Positions 1 through 7,625 of a DNA stretch of 45,233 bases are shown piece after piece. The notes under the pieces are model-generated. The model made no database searches, was not told the DNA's origin, and was given only the letters and a program-made list of their open reading frames with translations. The stretch lies in contig NZ_LN929893.1 of assembly GCF_001493375.1 (NCBI RefSeq), positions 1 through 45,233 of the forward strand. Reading direction: 5' to 3'. Position 1 is the stretch's first letter. Every line of letters starts with the position of its first letter. A program made the position numbers and the translations under genes. The stretch comes from Streptomyces specialis. Its GTDB lineage: Bacteria > Actinomycetota > Actinomycetes > Streptomycetales > Streptomycetaceae.

Positions 1-25
1 CTGCGGGAGCAGGGTGGGATGGTGA

Positions 26-1018
26 GCAGCGCCGGCCCGGGACAGGCCCCGGCGGCCGGCGCAGCCGCCGTCCGGGCAGTGGGAGCAGCTCTCCGGGCAG
101 TGGCGGGCGCCGTCCGGCGAGTGGCAGCAGGCCCCGCCGCCGCCTTCCCCGCCGCCCGCGGGCGGCGGCGGGCGGCGCCGGGGCACGACGGCCATCGCGG
201 TCGTGGTGGCCACCGCGGTGCTCGCGGCCGGTGTGATCACCGGCGTGGTCCTCCTGGGCGGCGACGACGGCAAGGACGAACCGACCGCCGGCGGCGACGC
301 CGGCACCGAGTCCCCGACCGACCCTTCCACCGGACCGGACGGCGGGGACACCGGCGGCGACGACCTGCCGCCCGACGACCCGCGCCGGGGCGTCGCCCAG
401 ATCCCGGACCCGGTGGTCGCGCCGGACTGGCAGGTGCAGACGATAGAGAACCGGCACAACGCCTTCGACGTCCCGCCCGACTGGCAGACCGGCGGCGAGA
501 GCGACATGATCGGCTACGCCGACGAGAACGCCGAGGACGACGACGGCTTCGCCGACCCGCTGGTCTCCATGTCGGCGCCCGCCACCTACATGGACGGCTG
601 GTGCGCCGAGGCCGAGTACGGGGTGAGCTGGCGCGCGGTGGCGGGCACCAAGGGTGGCCAGGGCGCCACCGGCACCGCCGAGGCCGCCCGCAACGAGGCC
701 GGGAGCTGGGCCCTGGCCGCCTACGACCAGCAGGAGCGCGGCACCCTGCGGGTCACGGAGTCCGAGCCGTTCACGAGCGAGCACGGCATCGAGGGCCACA
801 CCGCGACCGCCACCATCACCGGCGTGCCCGAGGACCCGGAGGACCCGTGCGGCTCGACCGAGGGCAAGGTCGTCACCGTCTCCTACATCGACCTCAACAA
901 CGACCTCGCGACCTGGGTGCTCGTCATGGACACCGGTTTCGACGGCGAACTGGACGACGAGACGGTCCGGTCCATGATGAACAGCCTGCGCCCGTTCCCC
1001 GCCGAGGACGCCGGCTGA
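26..1018 (+). CDS. Membrane-anchored extracytoplasmic protein, 5' end broken or incomplete
   Basis: The frame is open from 26 and ends with TGA at 1016-1018. It reads a Pro/Gln-rich stretch with repeated GQW/GEW units, then basic GGGRRRG, then one hydrophobic segment (about 176-245), then an acidic Gly/Asp/Thr linker and a C-terminal globular domain with two Cys. This is the usual architecture of Streptomyces single-pass proteins with an outside domain; the motifs GGQGAT, WALAAYDQ and TWVLVMDTG recall the DUF8017 type (from memory). The first possible start codon in frame is GTG at 203, which lies inside the membrane segment and is implausible. An in-frame TGA at 23-25 closes the frame upstream, so a frameshift or contig-end error near the left edge is likely. 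An ATG at 19 is in another frame. Function unknown. Confidence 0.7.
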   Translation, partial: AAPARDRPRRPAQPPSGQWEQLSGQWRAPSGEWQQAPPPPSPPPAGGGGRRRGTTAIAVVVATAVLAAGVITGVVLLGGDDGKDEPTAGGDAGTESPTDPSTGPDGGDTGGDDLPPDDPRRGVAQIPDPVVAPDWQVQTIENRHNAFDVPPDWQTGGESDMIGYADENAEDDDGFADPLVSMSAPATYMDGWCAEAEYGVSWRAVAGTKGGQGATGTAEAARNEAGSWALAAYDQQERGTLRVTESEPFTSEHGIEGHTATATITGVPEDPEDPCGSTEGKVVTVSYIDLNNDLATWVLVMDTGFDGELDDETVRSMMNSLRPFPAEDAG

Positions 1019-1025
1019 CGGCCCC

Positions 1026-1871
1026 TCAGCCGACGGTGAACGTTCCCGACGGAGGGCGCGGCGACGGTACGGCCGCGCCCTCCGGGACCGGGAGCGCGTC
1101 CCCGACCAGTGCGGCCAGCGCCTCGCCGTGCACGGCCCGCGCCGGGAACACGTCGGCGGCGGCCAGGCGGGACAGCTCGGCCACCGGCAGCGGGGCCCGC
1201 GAGGCGACCAGCACCGTGTTGCCGAACCGCCTGCCGCGCAGCACGACCGGCTCCGCGATCAGGCACATCTCGCCGAAGACGGCGCCGAACGTGGCGAGTT
1301 GGGAACGCAGGAAGGCGAACGGCGCGGCGTCGGCGAGGTTCGCCGCGTAGATCCCGGCCGGCCGCAGCACGCGGGCGACGTCCCGCGCGTAGCCGAGCGT
1401 CGTGAGATGGGCGGGGATCAGGGCGCCGCCGAAGACGTCCCCGACCACCACGTCCGCGGAGGCGGGCGCGGCGGCGGCCAGCGCGTCCCGGGCGTCCGCG
1501 ATCTCCACCTCGATCCCCGCGTCGTCGGGCAGCGGGCAGCACTCGGCGATCAGCGCGGCCAGCCCCCGGTCGGCCTCGACCACCCGCTGCGCCGACCCCG
1601 GCCGCGTCGCGGCGGCGTAGCGCGGCAACGTCAGCGCGCCGCCGCCCAGATGCAGCAGGTCGAGCGGACGGCCGGGCGGCGCGGCCGTGTCCAGCACCCG
1701 GGCGAGCAGCCGGACGTACTCGAACTCCAGGTACGTCGGATCGTCCAGGTCGAGATACGACTGCGGCGCGCCGTCGACGGTGAGCAGCCAGGCGCGCGGC
1801 CGGTCCACGTCCGGCAGCAGGCGGGCGGTACCCAGATCGGTGGTCCTCGTCACCGGAACGGTCTCGTTCAC
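1026..1871 (-). CDS. Spermidine synthase-like protein (Rossmann aminopropyl/methyltransferase fold)
   Basis: The 281-aa product has the spermidine synthase layout: an N-terminal strand with VDGAPQSY, equivalent to the family's DGxxQS motif; the nucleotide loop LLHLGGGALTLPRY (about 91-104); an acidic residue at the end of the next strand (VVEAD); IADARDAL; and the active-site region DVVVGDVFGG. It probably binds decarboxylated SAM or SAM. Actinobacterial members are often annotated 'spermidine synthase' or 'fused MFS/spermidine synthase', but this protein has no membrane domain and the real substrate is uncertain. The start is GTG at 1869-1871 with GGAAG just upstream. It is divergent from uppP and convergent with the first gene, with only 7 bp between the stop codons. 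Confidence 0.8.
   Translation of the reverse strand: MNETVPVTRTTDLGTARLLPDVDRPRAWLLTVDGAPQSYLDLDDPTYLEFEYVRLLARVLDTAAPPGRPLDLLHLGGGALTLPRYAAATRPGSAQRVVEADRGLAALIAECCPLPDDAGIEVEIADARDALAAAAPASADVVVGDVFGGALIPAHLTTLGYARDVARVLRPAGIYAANLADAAPFAFLRSQLATFGAVFGEMCLIAEPVVLRGRRFGNTVLVASRAPLPVAELSRLAAADVFPARAVHGEALAALVGDALPVPEGAAVPSPRPPSGTFTVG
1051..1083 (+). terminator. 12-bp GC hairpin, probable terminator of the leftmost gene
   Basis: Bases 1051-1062 pair with 1072-1083 (12 bp, 9-nt loop). The hairpin lies about 33 bp past the stop of the first gene, inside the 3' end of the convergent spermidine-synthase-like gene. No T-run follows, as is common in Streptomyces. Confidence 0.5.
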
Positions 1872-1961
1872 TCTTCCATTGTGACCGGTGTGTCCCGGTC
1901 CGCGAGCCCGGGTTCACGGGCATCGCCCGGCGTGGCTTAAAGTGATCTCGCTCAACCCCCC

Positions 1962-1989
1962 GTCACCCTTTCGGCACTACCCCGGGACG
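1962..1989 (+). repeat. Copy 1 of a 28-nt motif shared with 44397-44424
   Basis: The first 12 nt (GTCACCCTTTCG) and the last 8-10 nt (CCCCGGGACG) are identical to the copy at 44397-44424, with 24 of 28 positions matching. This copy lies 11 bp upstream of the uppP ATG, where a leader or promoter element would sit. Confidence 0.5.
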
Positions 1990-2000
1990 CTGTCACCTTC

Positions 2001-2912
2001 ATGTCTTGGTTCGAATCACTCGTTCTCGGGCTCGTCCAGGGGCTGACGGAGTTCCTGCCGATCTCGTCGAGCGCCCATCTGCGGCTGACGGCCGTCGCGT
2101 TCGGCTGGAAGGACCCCGGCGCCGCGTTCACCGCGGTCTGCCAGATCGGCACCGAGGCCGCCGTCATCATCTACTTCCGCAAGGACATCGCGCGGATCCT
2201 CTCCGCCTGGTTCCGGTCGCTGACGGACAAGCGGGTCCGCTCGGAGCCGGACGCGCGGATGGGCTGGCTGGTCATCGTCGGCTCGATCCCGATCGGCGTG
2301 CTGGGCGTGACGCTGAAGGACGCCATCGAGGGCCCGTTCCGCGATCTGCGGCTCATCGCCGTCAACCTGATCGTGCTGGGCATCATCCTGGGCGTCGCCG
2401 ACCGCCTCGCGGCGAGGGACGCGACCGGCGGCCGGCACCGGGCCGTCAAGGAGCGCAAGACGCTGGAGCAGTTGAGCGTGCGGGACGGCCTGCTGTACGG
2501 GCTGGCCCAGGCGATGGCCCTGGTGCCCGGCGTCTCCCGCTCCGGGGCCACGATCCCCGGCGGCCTGTTCCTCGGCTCCCGCCGGGAGTCGGCGGCCCGG
2601 TACTCGTTCCTCCTGGCCATCCCCGCCGTGCTGGCCTCGGGCCTGTACGAGCTGACGGAGATCGGCGGCGAGGACAGCCATGTGTCGTGGGGCCCGACGA
2701 TCTTCGCCACGGTGATCGCGTTCTTCGTCGGCTACGCGATCATCGCGTGGTTCATGAAGTTCATCTCGACCCGCAGCTTCATGCCGTTCGTCTGGTACCG
2801 CATCGCCCTCGGCGTGGTCCTGCTCGCCCTGATCCTCGCCGGAACCCTCGACCCGGACGCGGGCGAGGAGATCGGCGAGCACACCGAAGTGACCGACGCC
2901 CGCGCGTTCTAA
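2001..2912 (+). CDS. uppP: Undecaprenyl-diphosphatase
   Basis: The 303-aa polytopic membrane protein is the BacA/UppP phosphatase. It removes one phosphate from undecaprenyl pyrophosphate on the outer membrane face and so recycles the lipid carrier for peptidoglycan and wall polymers; it also gives bacitracin tolerance. Both family motifs are present: QGLTEFLPISSSAHL (13-27, catalytic Glu17) and PGVSRSGATI (176-185, Arg180). About eight hydrophobic segments follow the usual pattern, and the length is slightly above the usual 270-280. The chosen ATG at 2001 starts exactly at the conserved N-terminus, but I see no strong ribosome binding site. It is divergent from the spermidine-synthase-like gene and ends at a perfect hairpin. 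Confidence 0.97.
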   Translation: MSWFESLVLGLVQGLTEFLPISSSAHLRLTAVAFGWKDPGAAFTAVCQIGTEAAVIIYFRKDIARILSAWFRSLTDKRVRSEPDARMGWLVIVGSIPIGVLGVTLKDAIEGPFRDLRLIAVNLIVLGIILGVADRLAARDATGGRHRAVKERKTLEQLSVRDGLLYGLAQAMALVPGVSRSGATIPGGLFLGSRRESAARYSFLLAIPAVLASGLYELTEIGGEDSHVSWGPTIFATVIAFFVGYAIIAWFMKFISTRSFMPFVWYRIALGVVLLALILAGTLDPDAGEEIGEHTEVTDARAF

Positions 2913-2917
2913 CGGTT

Positions 2918-2941
2918 CCGGCCCCGGTCGCCCGGGGCCGG
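2918..2941. terminator. Bidirectional hairpin terminator between uppP and the next gene
   Basis: A perfect 10-bp stem (CCGGCCCCGG / CCGGGGCCGG) with loop TCGC lies exactly between two convergent stop codons. Flanking AACGG and CCGTT extend the stem after a small bulge. Confidence 0.8.
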
Positions 2942-2946
2942 TCCGT

Positions 2947-3465
2947 TCAGCGGCGGGCCGGGGGCGCTTCGCCCACCAGCTCGTGGTCGGCGAAGAAGCC
3001 GAACGGCTTGACCAGTTCGGTGGCGATCCGGCGGGAACCGTCGAGCTTCTCGCCGAGCAGGGGAGCGCCGTCCTTCAGCCTCCGCCGGATCCGGGCCGCG
3101 GGCTCGCCGTCCGGCTCCGCGGTGCGCTCGACGACCTCCCACTCGTGGTCGAAGATCCGGTAGGTGTCCCCGAGCCGCGGTTCGCGGTAGCCGACGGGAC
3201 GGTGGCGCAGGGAGAGGTCGTGCAGGAAGGCGTCGAACGCGGCCAGGGCCTCCTCCTGGGAGTTCCAGGTGGCGGGCAGCGCCCTCTGTGCTTCCAGCAG
3301 GTGGTAGGTGGCGAGCCCGACCTGGAAGTTGACCCTGAAGGTCCGGGTGCCCTGGTCCTCGTCGCCGTGGGACGAGACGGCCATGCCGTAGATGTGCTCG
3401 GGATTGATCCAGGAGGTGCCGTAGTCGGTGGAACCGACCTTGATGAAGGTGGGGATTCGGGTCAT
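2947..3465 (-). CDS. Hypothetical protein, 172 aa
   Basis: The start is set at ATG 3463-3465, preceded by ACGGAGATCCCC with a GGAG binding site. The open frame continues about 88 codons further upstream, but that part is Pro/Arg-rich and has no supporting signal. The product begins MTRIPTFIKVGSTDYG, is soluble and mixed alpha/beta, and contains a beta-rich middle (FRVNFQVGLATYHLLEA). It has no signal peptide or membrane segment, and I do not recognise a family. It shares a bidirectional terminator with uppP. The 188 bp upstream of the start, before the next gene, are noncoding and very GC-rich. Confidence 0.65.
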   Translation of the reverse strand: MTRIPTFIKVGSTDYGTSWINPEHIYGMAVSSHGDEDQGTRTFRVNFQVGLATYHLLEAQRALPATWNSQEEALAAFDAFLHDLSLRHRPVGYREPRLGDTYRIFDHEWEVVERTAEPDGEPAARIRRRLKDGAPLLGEKLDGSRRIATELVKPFGFFADHELVGEAPPARR

Positions 3466-3653
3466 GGGGATCTCCGTGTTTCCGTGAGGGATGGGAAGGG
3501 GGCCCCGGCCGCCGTGGTTGCGCAGGGGCGGCCGGGGCTGCTCCGGCGGCGCGCGGCAGCCGGCCGCCACCGGAGCGGGAGCGCCACCCGGGACCGACAA
3601 CCCGGGCGGCGCGGGTCCACCCGCCGGACGTGTCACCTGGCGGGCGCGGGGGG

Positions 3654-3977
3654 TCAAGGCGCGGTCGGCCGCCGACCGGGCGCGCGCCCACGGGGCGGGC
3701 AGTGCGGGGCACACGCGCGCAGCACGCACCCGTGCACGTCGGCCACGCGGCGTGTGGCCGAAGTTGGCTTGTTACCGAGCCACTCCGCGCAGAGCACGCA
3801 GTCCTTGGCCGCCCACTGCCGCAGCGTGAGCCGTTCGAGATCCATCCCGGCCAGCTCGGTCGGGAGATGGATCGGAGGCTCCGGACACACGTGGGTGGTG
3901 CCCTGCTCGTAGACGCCGGGGCAGACGTCGCAGCGGACGAGGCGCCGGGTCAGGCCATGGGACCGGATGTCAGGCAT
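3654..3977 (-). CDS. Small Cys-rich (zinc-ribbon-like) protein
   Basis: The product is about 107 aa from ATG 3975-3977. It has Cys pairs at VRCDVCPG, THVCPEP and DCVLCAEWLG, plus a second cluster VHGCVLRACAPHC near the C-terminus; the spacing suggests one or two zinc sites. It follows the 145-aa gene upstream by only 7 bp on the same strand, so the two are probably cotranscribed with the XRE regulator at 4460-5707. The tail after the last Cys is Pro/Arg-rich and low in information. An alternative start lies 12 codons upstream at 4011-4013. I do not know its function; a DNA- or protein-binding accessory of the adjacent regulator is possible. Confidence 0.55.
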   Translation of the reverse strand: MPDIRSHGLTRRLVRCDVCPGVYEQGTTHVCPEPPIHLPTELAGMDLERLTLRQWAAKDCVLCAEWLGNKPTSATRRVADVHGCVLRACAPHCPPRGRAPGRRPTAP

Positions 3978-3984
3978 AGGTGCC

Positions 3985-4422
3985 TCAGAGCGGTGTCGCC
4001 CGCAGAGCCTCAAGGAGCCGGTCCGCGTCGGTCAGCGTGTTCCCGGGCGGCACGAGCCATCTGGTTCCGGGCCCCGCCTGCCACTCGCCCGGAGGAACGG
4101 CGATGACGTGTCCGGGCGGCGGCACCAGGACGCCGAGGGCGACCTGATCCCACCCCCCGGCGCCGCCGGGCGCCACGAGCCACGTGTACAGACCGGCGGC
4201 CTGGTCGTGGATGACGGCACTGCCGTAGGCAAGGCGGGTGAGGACGTGACGGGCACGATGCTCGGGAACACGGACGGCATCCCACCAGCGGCCACACGGC
4301 AGCTTTCGCACACCTTGATCGCTGGTGGGCATCCACACATGCGTGGGAAGTCGGGCCTGCACGCTCTTACCCCGGCTCTCGTCGGTGATCAGGTACACAC
4401 CGACCGTAAGAGCGGGCGCCAT
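3985..4422 (-). CDS. Hypothetical protein, 145 aa
   Basis: It starts at ATG 4420-4422 and ends 7 bp before the start of the Cys-rich gene. The sequence is soluble, with a central CGRWWDAVRVP segment and two glycine/proline strands ending GTRWLVPPG. The spacing of the W(L/V)VPPG and AVIHDQAAGLYTWLVAPG motifs vaguely resembles the N-terminal part of actinobacterial prim-pol proteins, but the catalytic acidic motifs are not evident and I do not assign that function. It lies between the XRE-TPR regulator (38 bp upstream) and the Cys-rich protein, forming a three-gene minus-strand group. Confidence 0.6.
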   Translation of the reverse strand: MAPALTVGVYLITDESRGKSVQARLPTHVWMPTSDQGVRKLPCGRWWDAVRVPEHRARHVLTRLAYGSAVIHDQAAGLYTWLVAPGGAGGWDQVALGVLVPPPGHVIAVPPGEWQAGPGTRWLVPPGNTLTDADRLLEALRATPL

Positions 4423-4459
4423 GGGGAGGGGGCAGAGAATCTGCCCCTCGCACAGTCGT

Positions 4460-5707
4460 TCAGGCCGTCAGCATGCCCAGCCGCACCGCCAGTTCAGCCG
4501 CTCTGCGGCGACGGCCCGGCGACTTCGCCTCCGTCTCTTCCAGCACGATCCGCCGTCCGTAGCCGCTGTACCGGATCGTCTCCGGAGCCGCCGCGAACGC
4601 CTTGTCCAGCATCGCCAGCGCCACCTCCGGCTGTCCGTCGAGCTGGTAGCCGCGCGCCTCCTCGATGCGGTGCCTGGCCCGGCGTGGGCGGGAGCGGATC
4701 GTCATCGCGTCCGCCCGGGCCGCCTGCCTCACCGACTCTCCGCCCGCGTGCAGTTCGACGGCCACGGTGACCGCGTGCGCGCCCATCACCGCCCGGGAGA
4801 AGGAGGTGACGGGGTGGTAGTAGTCGGCCGGGAGCTTCTTGGCGATCGCTCCGGCCTTGTCCCAGAAGGCCCAGGCGTTGCCGGTGTCTCCCCGGCGCGC
4901 GGCCGTGTGTCCGGCCTCGAACCGCAGCGCGCCGGTGATGGCCCGCACCTTGACGTCGGCGTCCGGCAGGAGCGGTTCCAGGTAGCGCAGTGTCTCCATC
5001 GTCACCATGTCGGCCGCATCGAGGTGCGCCGCGTCGCGATGGGCCTGGGCCATCAGCCACGCCGCCACTCCTATGGCGTGCGGGTCCTCCGACTCCTGTG
5101 CGGCGACCATGCCGCGCTCGGCGACTCGCCACAGCATGGCCGAGTCCGGCTGATAGGCAAGGAAGAACTGGCTCAGGCTGTAGGTCTCGGCGAGAGCGGC
5201 TTGTGCCGCGCGGCGCTGCGCGGCGCTGTCGGCCTGCCGGACGGCGAGCTGGGCGTCGCGGATCAGGCTCGGCAGGAGTTGGCCGATGACATCGCGGTGG
5301 TTGGGTGCGGAGTGACGGGCCGCCCAGGCGCTCTCCAGGCGCGCGTGGAGGTGCGCGGGTGGGGGCGCTTCGCGGTCGCCGGGACCGAGGGGGTAGGCGT
5401 TGATGACGGCGGCCACGGCAGGCAGGCGGGCATGGCCGGGACCGATGAAGAGGGCGGTGGGCATGGACTGATCGCCCGTCAGCTCCGAAAGGTCACGGAC
5501 ACGCAGGGCCTCGGCGATGCGCAGGATGACCGGCAGCTTCGGGGTCTGAAGGGTGCCTTGCTCGATCTGTTTGACCCAGGAGGGGGACATACCCACCAGT
5601 CCGGCGAGGACGGGGCGGCTCATCCCGCGCCGCGTGCGGAGAAGTTGCATGCGCTGACCGAAGGGGAGCGGCTGAGGGTAGGGCTCCGGAGTGGCGTCAG
5701 ATGACAC
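4460..5707 (-). CDS. XRE-family regulator with C-terminal TPR-like helical domain
   Basis: The product is 415 aa from GTG 5705-5707. Residues about 16-76 form a helix-turn-helix of the Cro/C1 type: FGQRMQLLRTRRGMSRPVLA, then VGMSPSWVKQIEQG as the recognition part. The remaining 330 residues are Ala-rich helical hairpins, consistent with a tetratricopeptide-like sensor domain. HTH plus TPR is the architecture of peptide- or ligand-responsive regulators (RRNPP-like), though no cognate peptide gene is visible. It heads the minus-strand group with the 145-aa and Cys-rich genes. A similar regulator lies at 7626-8843. The frame is open 50 codons further upstream, but the conserved domain and codon use fit the GTG. 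Confidence 0.8.
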   Translation of the reverse strand: MSSDATPEPYPQPLPFGQRMQLLRTRRGMSRPVLAGLVGMSPSWVKQIEQGTLQTPKLPVILRIAEALRVRDLSELTGDQSMPTALFIGPGHARLPAVAAVINAYPLGPGDREAPPPAHLHARLESAWAARHSAPNHRDVIGQLLPSLIRDAQLAVRQADSAAQRRAAQAALAETYSLSQFFLAYQPDSAMLWRVAERGMVAAQESEDPHAIGVAAWLMAQAHRDAAHLDAADMVTMETLRYLEPLLPDADVKVRAITGALRFEAGHTAARRGDTGNAWAFWDKAGAIAKKLPADYYHPVTSFSRAVMGAHAVTVAVELHAGGESVRQAARADAMTIRSRPRRARHRIEEARGYQLDGQPEVALAMLDKAFAAAPETIRYSGYGRRIVLEETEAKSPGRRRRAAELAVRLGMLTA

Positions 5708-5891
5708 GGCCTTGCCTCTCTCTGAACAGCTCGACACCGTCAGGGTAGGCGCACGGACGTCCTTGTGGGCCGGGGTCGTGAGGACAGGGGTTTGCGAACC
5801 GCGCCCGCGAAGTCCGGCGCGCTCCAGCCTCGGAACAGCCCGCCCAGCATGCGCCACCTCGACGACGGCCTGTACGGCTGGGGAACCATCC

Positions 5892-6554
5892 TCACCGCTC
5901 TCGCGCGTTGAGGGTGGCGATCCGCTCCGGCAGTTCGGTCAGCTTCTCGATCCGCAACGTCGGCAGCGCCATCGCCAACGCGGTGTTCCACTGGATCGTG
6001 GCCCACGGGCCACGTCGGATCAGCGCGGTCCGCATCCCGGCCGCCAGCGCGGGCGCGACATCGTTGTCGGTCCGGTCGCCGACGTACAAGATTTCGCCCG
6101 GCTCGAAGGGGGCCGCCTCGGCGACCCGGACGAAGAACTCCGGATCGGGCTTCGAGGCGCCCCAGTCGTCCGAGGTGCCGATCAGGTCGACATCGGTCGT
6201 GAACAGCTCCCGCAGCAGGCCCCCGGCCCGTACCGTCTGATTGCCGGCGATGCCCAGCCACAGCCCCGCAGCGCGCAACTCGGCGAGGGCGGGCCGCACG
6301 TCGGGGTACAGGTCGTCCTCTCCGAACGCCTCCGGCTGCCCGGCCTGCGCCCGCTTCTCCCGCTCGGCGTACAGGTCGAACCCGGGTCGGAAGCGCTGGA
6401 AGGTCTCCCGGTAGTCCAGACCCTGGGCTATACACGCGCCGAACTGAGCGGCGAAGGTGTGCCGAGGCACGCCGAGCCAGTCCGCCCAGGTGCCGTACTC
6501 ACGGGTCTCATCGACCAGGCACTCTCCGACGTCGAACACAACCGCACGGATCAT
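5892..6554 (-). CDS. HAD-superfamily hydrolase (paralogue 1)
   Basis: The product is 220 aa from ATG 6552-6554. HAD motif I is VVFDVGECLVDE (nucleophile Asp, with the usual second Asp replaced by Gly, a common subclass variant); motif II is in LGIAGNQT; motif III is the Lys of GASKPDPEF; motif IV is VGDRTDND. A cap domain with WADWLGVPRHTFAAQFG is inserted after motif I. The substrate is unknown; the fold suggests a phosphatase on a small metabolite. It is clearly paralogous to the gene at 6695-7381: same cap motif, same order, same strand, adjacent. The upstream gap is 140 bp, so it may have its own promoter. Confidence 0.85.
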   Translation of the reverse strand: MIRAVVFDVGECLVDETREYGTWADWLGVPRHTFAAQFGACIAQGLDYRETFQRFRPGFDLYAEREKRAQAGQPEAFGEDDLYPDVRPALAELRAAGLWLGIAGNQTVRAGGLLRELFTTDVDLIGTSDDWGASKPDPEFFVRVAEAAPFEPGEILYVGDRTDNDVAPALAAGMRTALIRRGPWATIQWNTALAMALPTLRIEKLTELPERIATLNARER

Positions 6555-6694
6555 GCCCGGAAGCGTACCGGCGTGGGGGCAACTGCCTGCCACACGCCGG
6601 GTGATGTGCGGGGGGCTGGGGCTACCCTCGGTGTCGCTCGCACCGCGCGCCCCTCTCCAGTCTCTGGAGGGTTCCTGCGCCGAGGCCCGCCAGG

Positions 6695-7381
6695 TCAGCG
6701 AGTTCGGTCTGTGTCACTCCGAACGGTATCCGGGTCCCCTGATTCCCCTACTATCGCGACGAGTTCGGCCAGGCTGTCGATGCTCCAGTTCGCGGCCCGC
6801 CTCACCTCCGGGTCGTCGGCCCACCAGTGCCCCCAGGGACCGCGCCGGATGTGTGCCGTCAGCAGGCCACAGTTCCCGGCCGGGAAGGTGTCGTTGGCCG
6901 GGTGGTCCCCGACGTACAACACCTGATCGGGCTGACACATCGCCAAGCCGACAACGCGCAGGAAGAACTCGCCTGATGGCTTGGCGACGCCCCACTCGCC
7001 TGACGTCGCGACCGCATCAACTGGAAGGTCCAGGCGGCGGATCAACTCGCCCGCACGAGCGGTCTGGTTGCCCGCGATCACCACCCGAACGCCCCGTCGG
7101 CGGAGGTCGGCGAGCACGGGCCGCACGTCCTCGTACAAGTCTTCCTCCTCCAGACGTTCACCCCGCCCGGCCTTCTCCCGGGCGGCGCGCTCCGCGTCGA
7201 GGTCGATACCGGGCCTCAGCATTCGTAAGGCGTCCGCGTTGTCACAACCTTGGACGACGACAGCGCCGACCAGTGCGGAGAGGGTGTGCACGGGGACGCC
7301 GAGCCAGTCGGCCCACGAGGCCCAGTACCTGTCGTCCCTCGTGATGGTGCTGCCGATGTCGAGTGCCACAGTTCGGATCAT
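6695..7381 (-). CDS. HAD-superfamily hydrolase (paralogue 2) with a TTA codon
   Basis: The product is 228 aa from ATG 7379-7381. Motif I is VALDIGSTITRD (Asp nucleophile, again Gly in place of the second Asp); motif II is VIAGNQT; motif III is the Lys of GVAKPSGEF; motif IV is VGDHPANDT. The cap carries WADWLGVPVHTLSALVG, matching paralogue 1. One leucine codon, at 7226-7228 (reading GCC TTA CGA on the minus strand), is TTA, the rare codon decoded by the bldA tRNA in Streptomyces; it is the only in-frame TTA I found in the window. Translation may thus be tied to development. It lies between HAD paralogue 1 and the XRE-TPR regulator. Confidence 0.85.
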   Translation of the reverse strand: MIRTVALDIGSTITRDDRYWASWADWLGVPVHTLSALVGAVVVQGCDNADALRMLRPGIDLDAERAAREKAGRGERLEEEDLYEDVRPVLADLRRRGVRVVIAGNQTARAGELIRRLDLPVDAVATSGEWGVAKPSGEFFLRVVGLAMCQPDQVLYVGDHPANDTFPAGNCGLLTAHIRRGPWGHWWADDPEVRRAANWSIDSLAELVAIVGESGDPDTVRSDTDRTR

Positions 7382-7625
7382 GCCGCCAGGGTAAGGAGCC
7401 TGGCCGACGCCCTCGCCTATTGAGAGACGAGAAGGTTCCCCCGCACACTCCGGGTGGTGCGCAAGGGGCTGGTGAACGCACCCACGCCGCGATTCGACGC
7501 GCTTTTCGTGCAGTTGATCTGTCAGCGAGCTGTATCCACCGATGACTCCGCCCTGCGGCGGGTGATCACGCCCTCACAGGTACGTTCGCGTCCGCATGGA
7601 GTGGGAGGACCACGCCTCGTCACCT

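Noticed and set aside
1..40. Adapter at the left edge of the window
   Set aside because: I compared the first bases with the Nextera stems and transposon end, but agreement is near chance (about 10 of 25), so I do not call it, although a contig-end problem is likely.
5892..7381. HAD proteins as catalytically dead because the second Asp of motif I is Gly
   Set aside because: D-x-G variants are common in active HAD subfamilies, and all other motifs are present.
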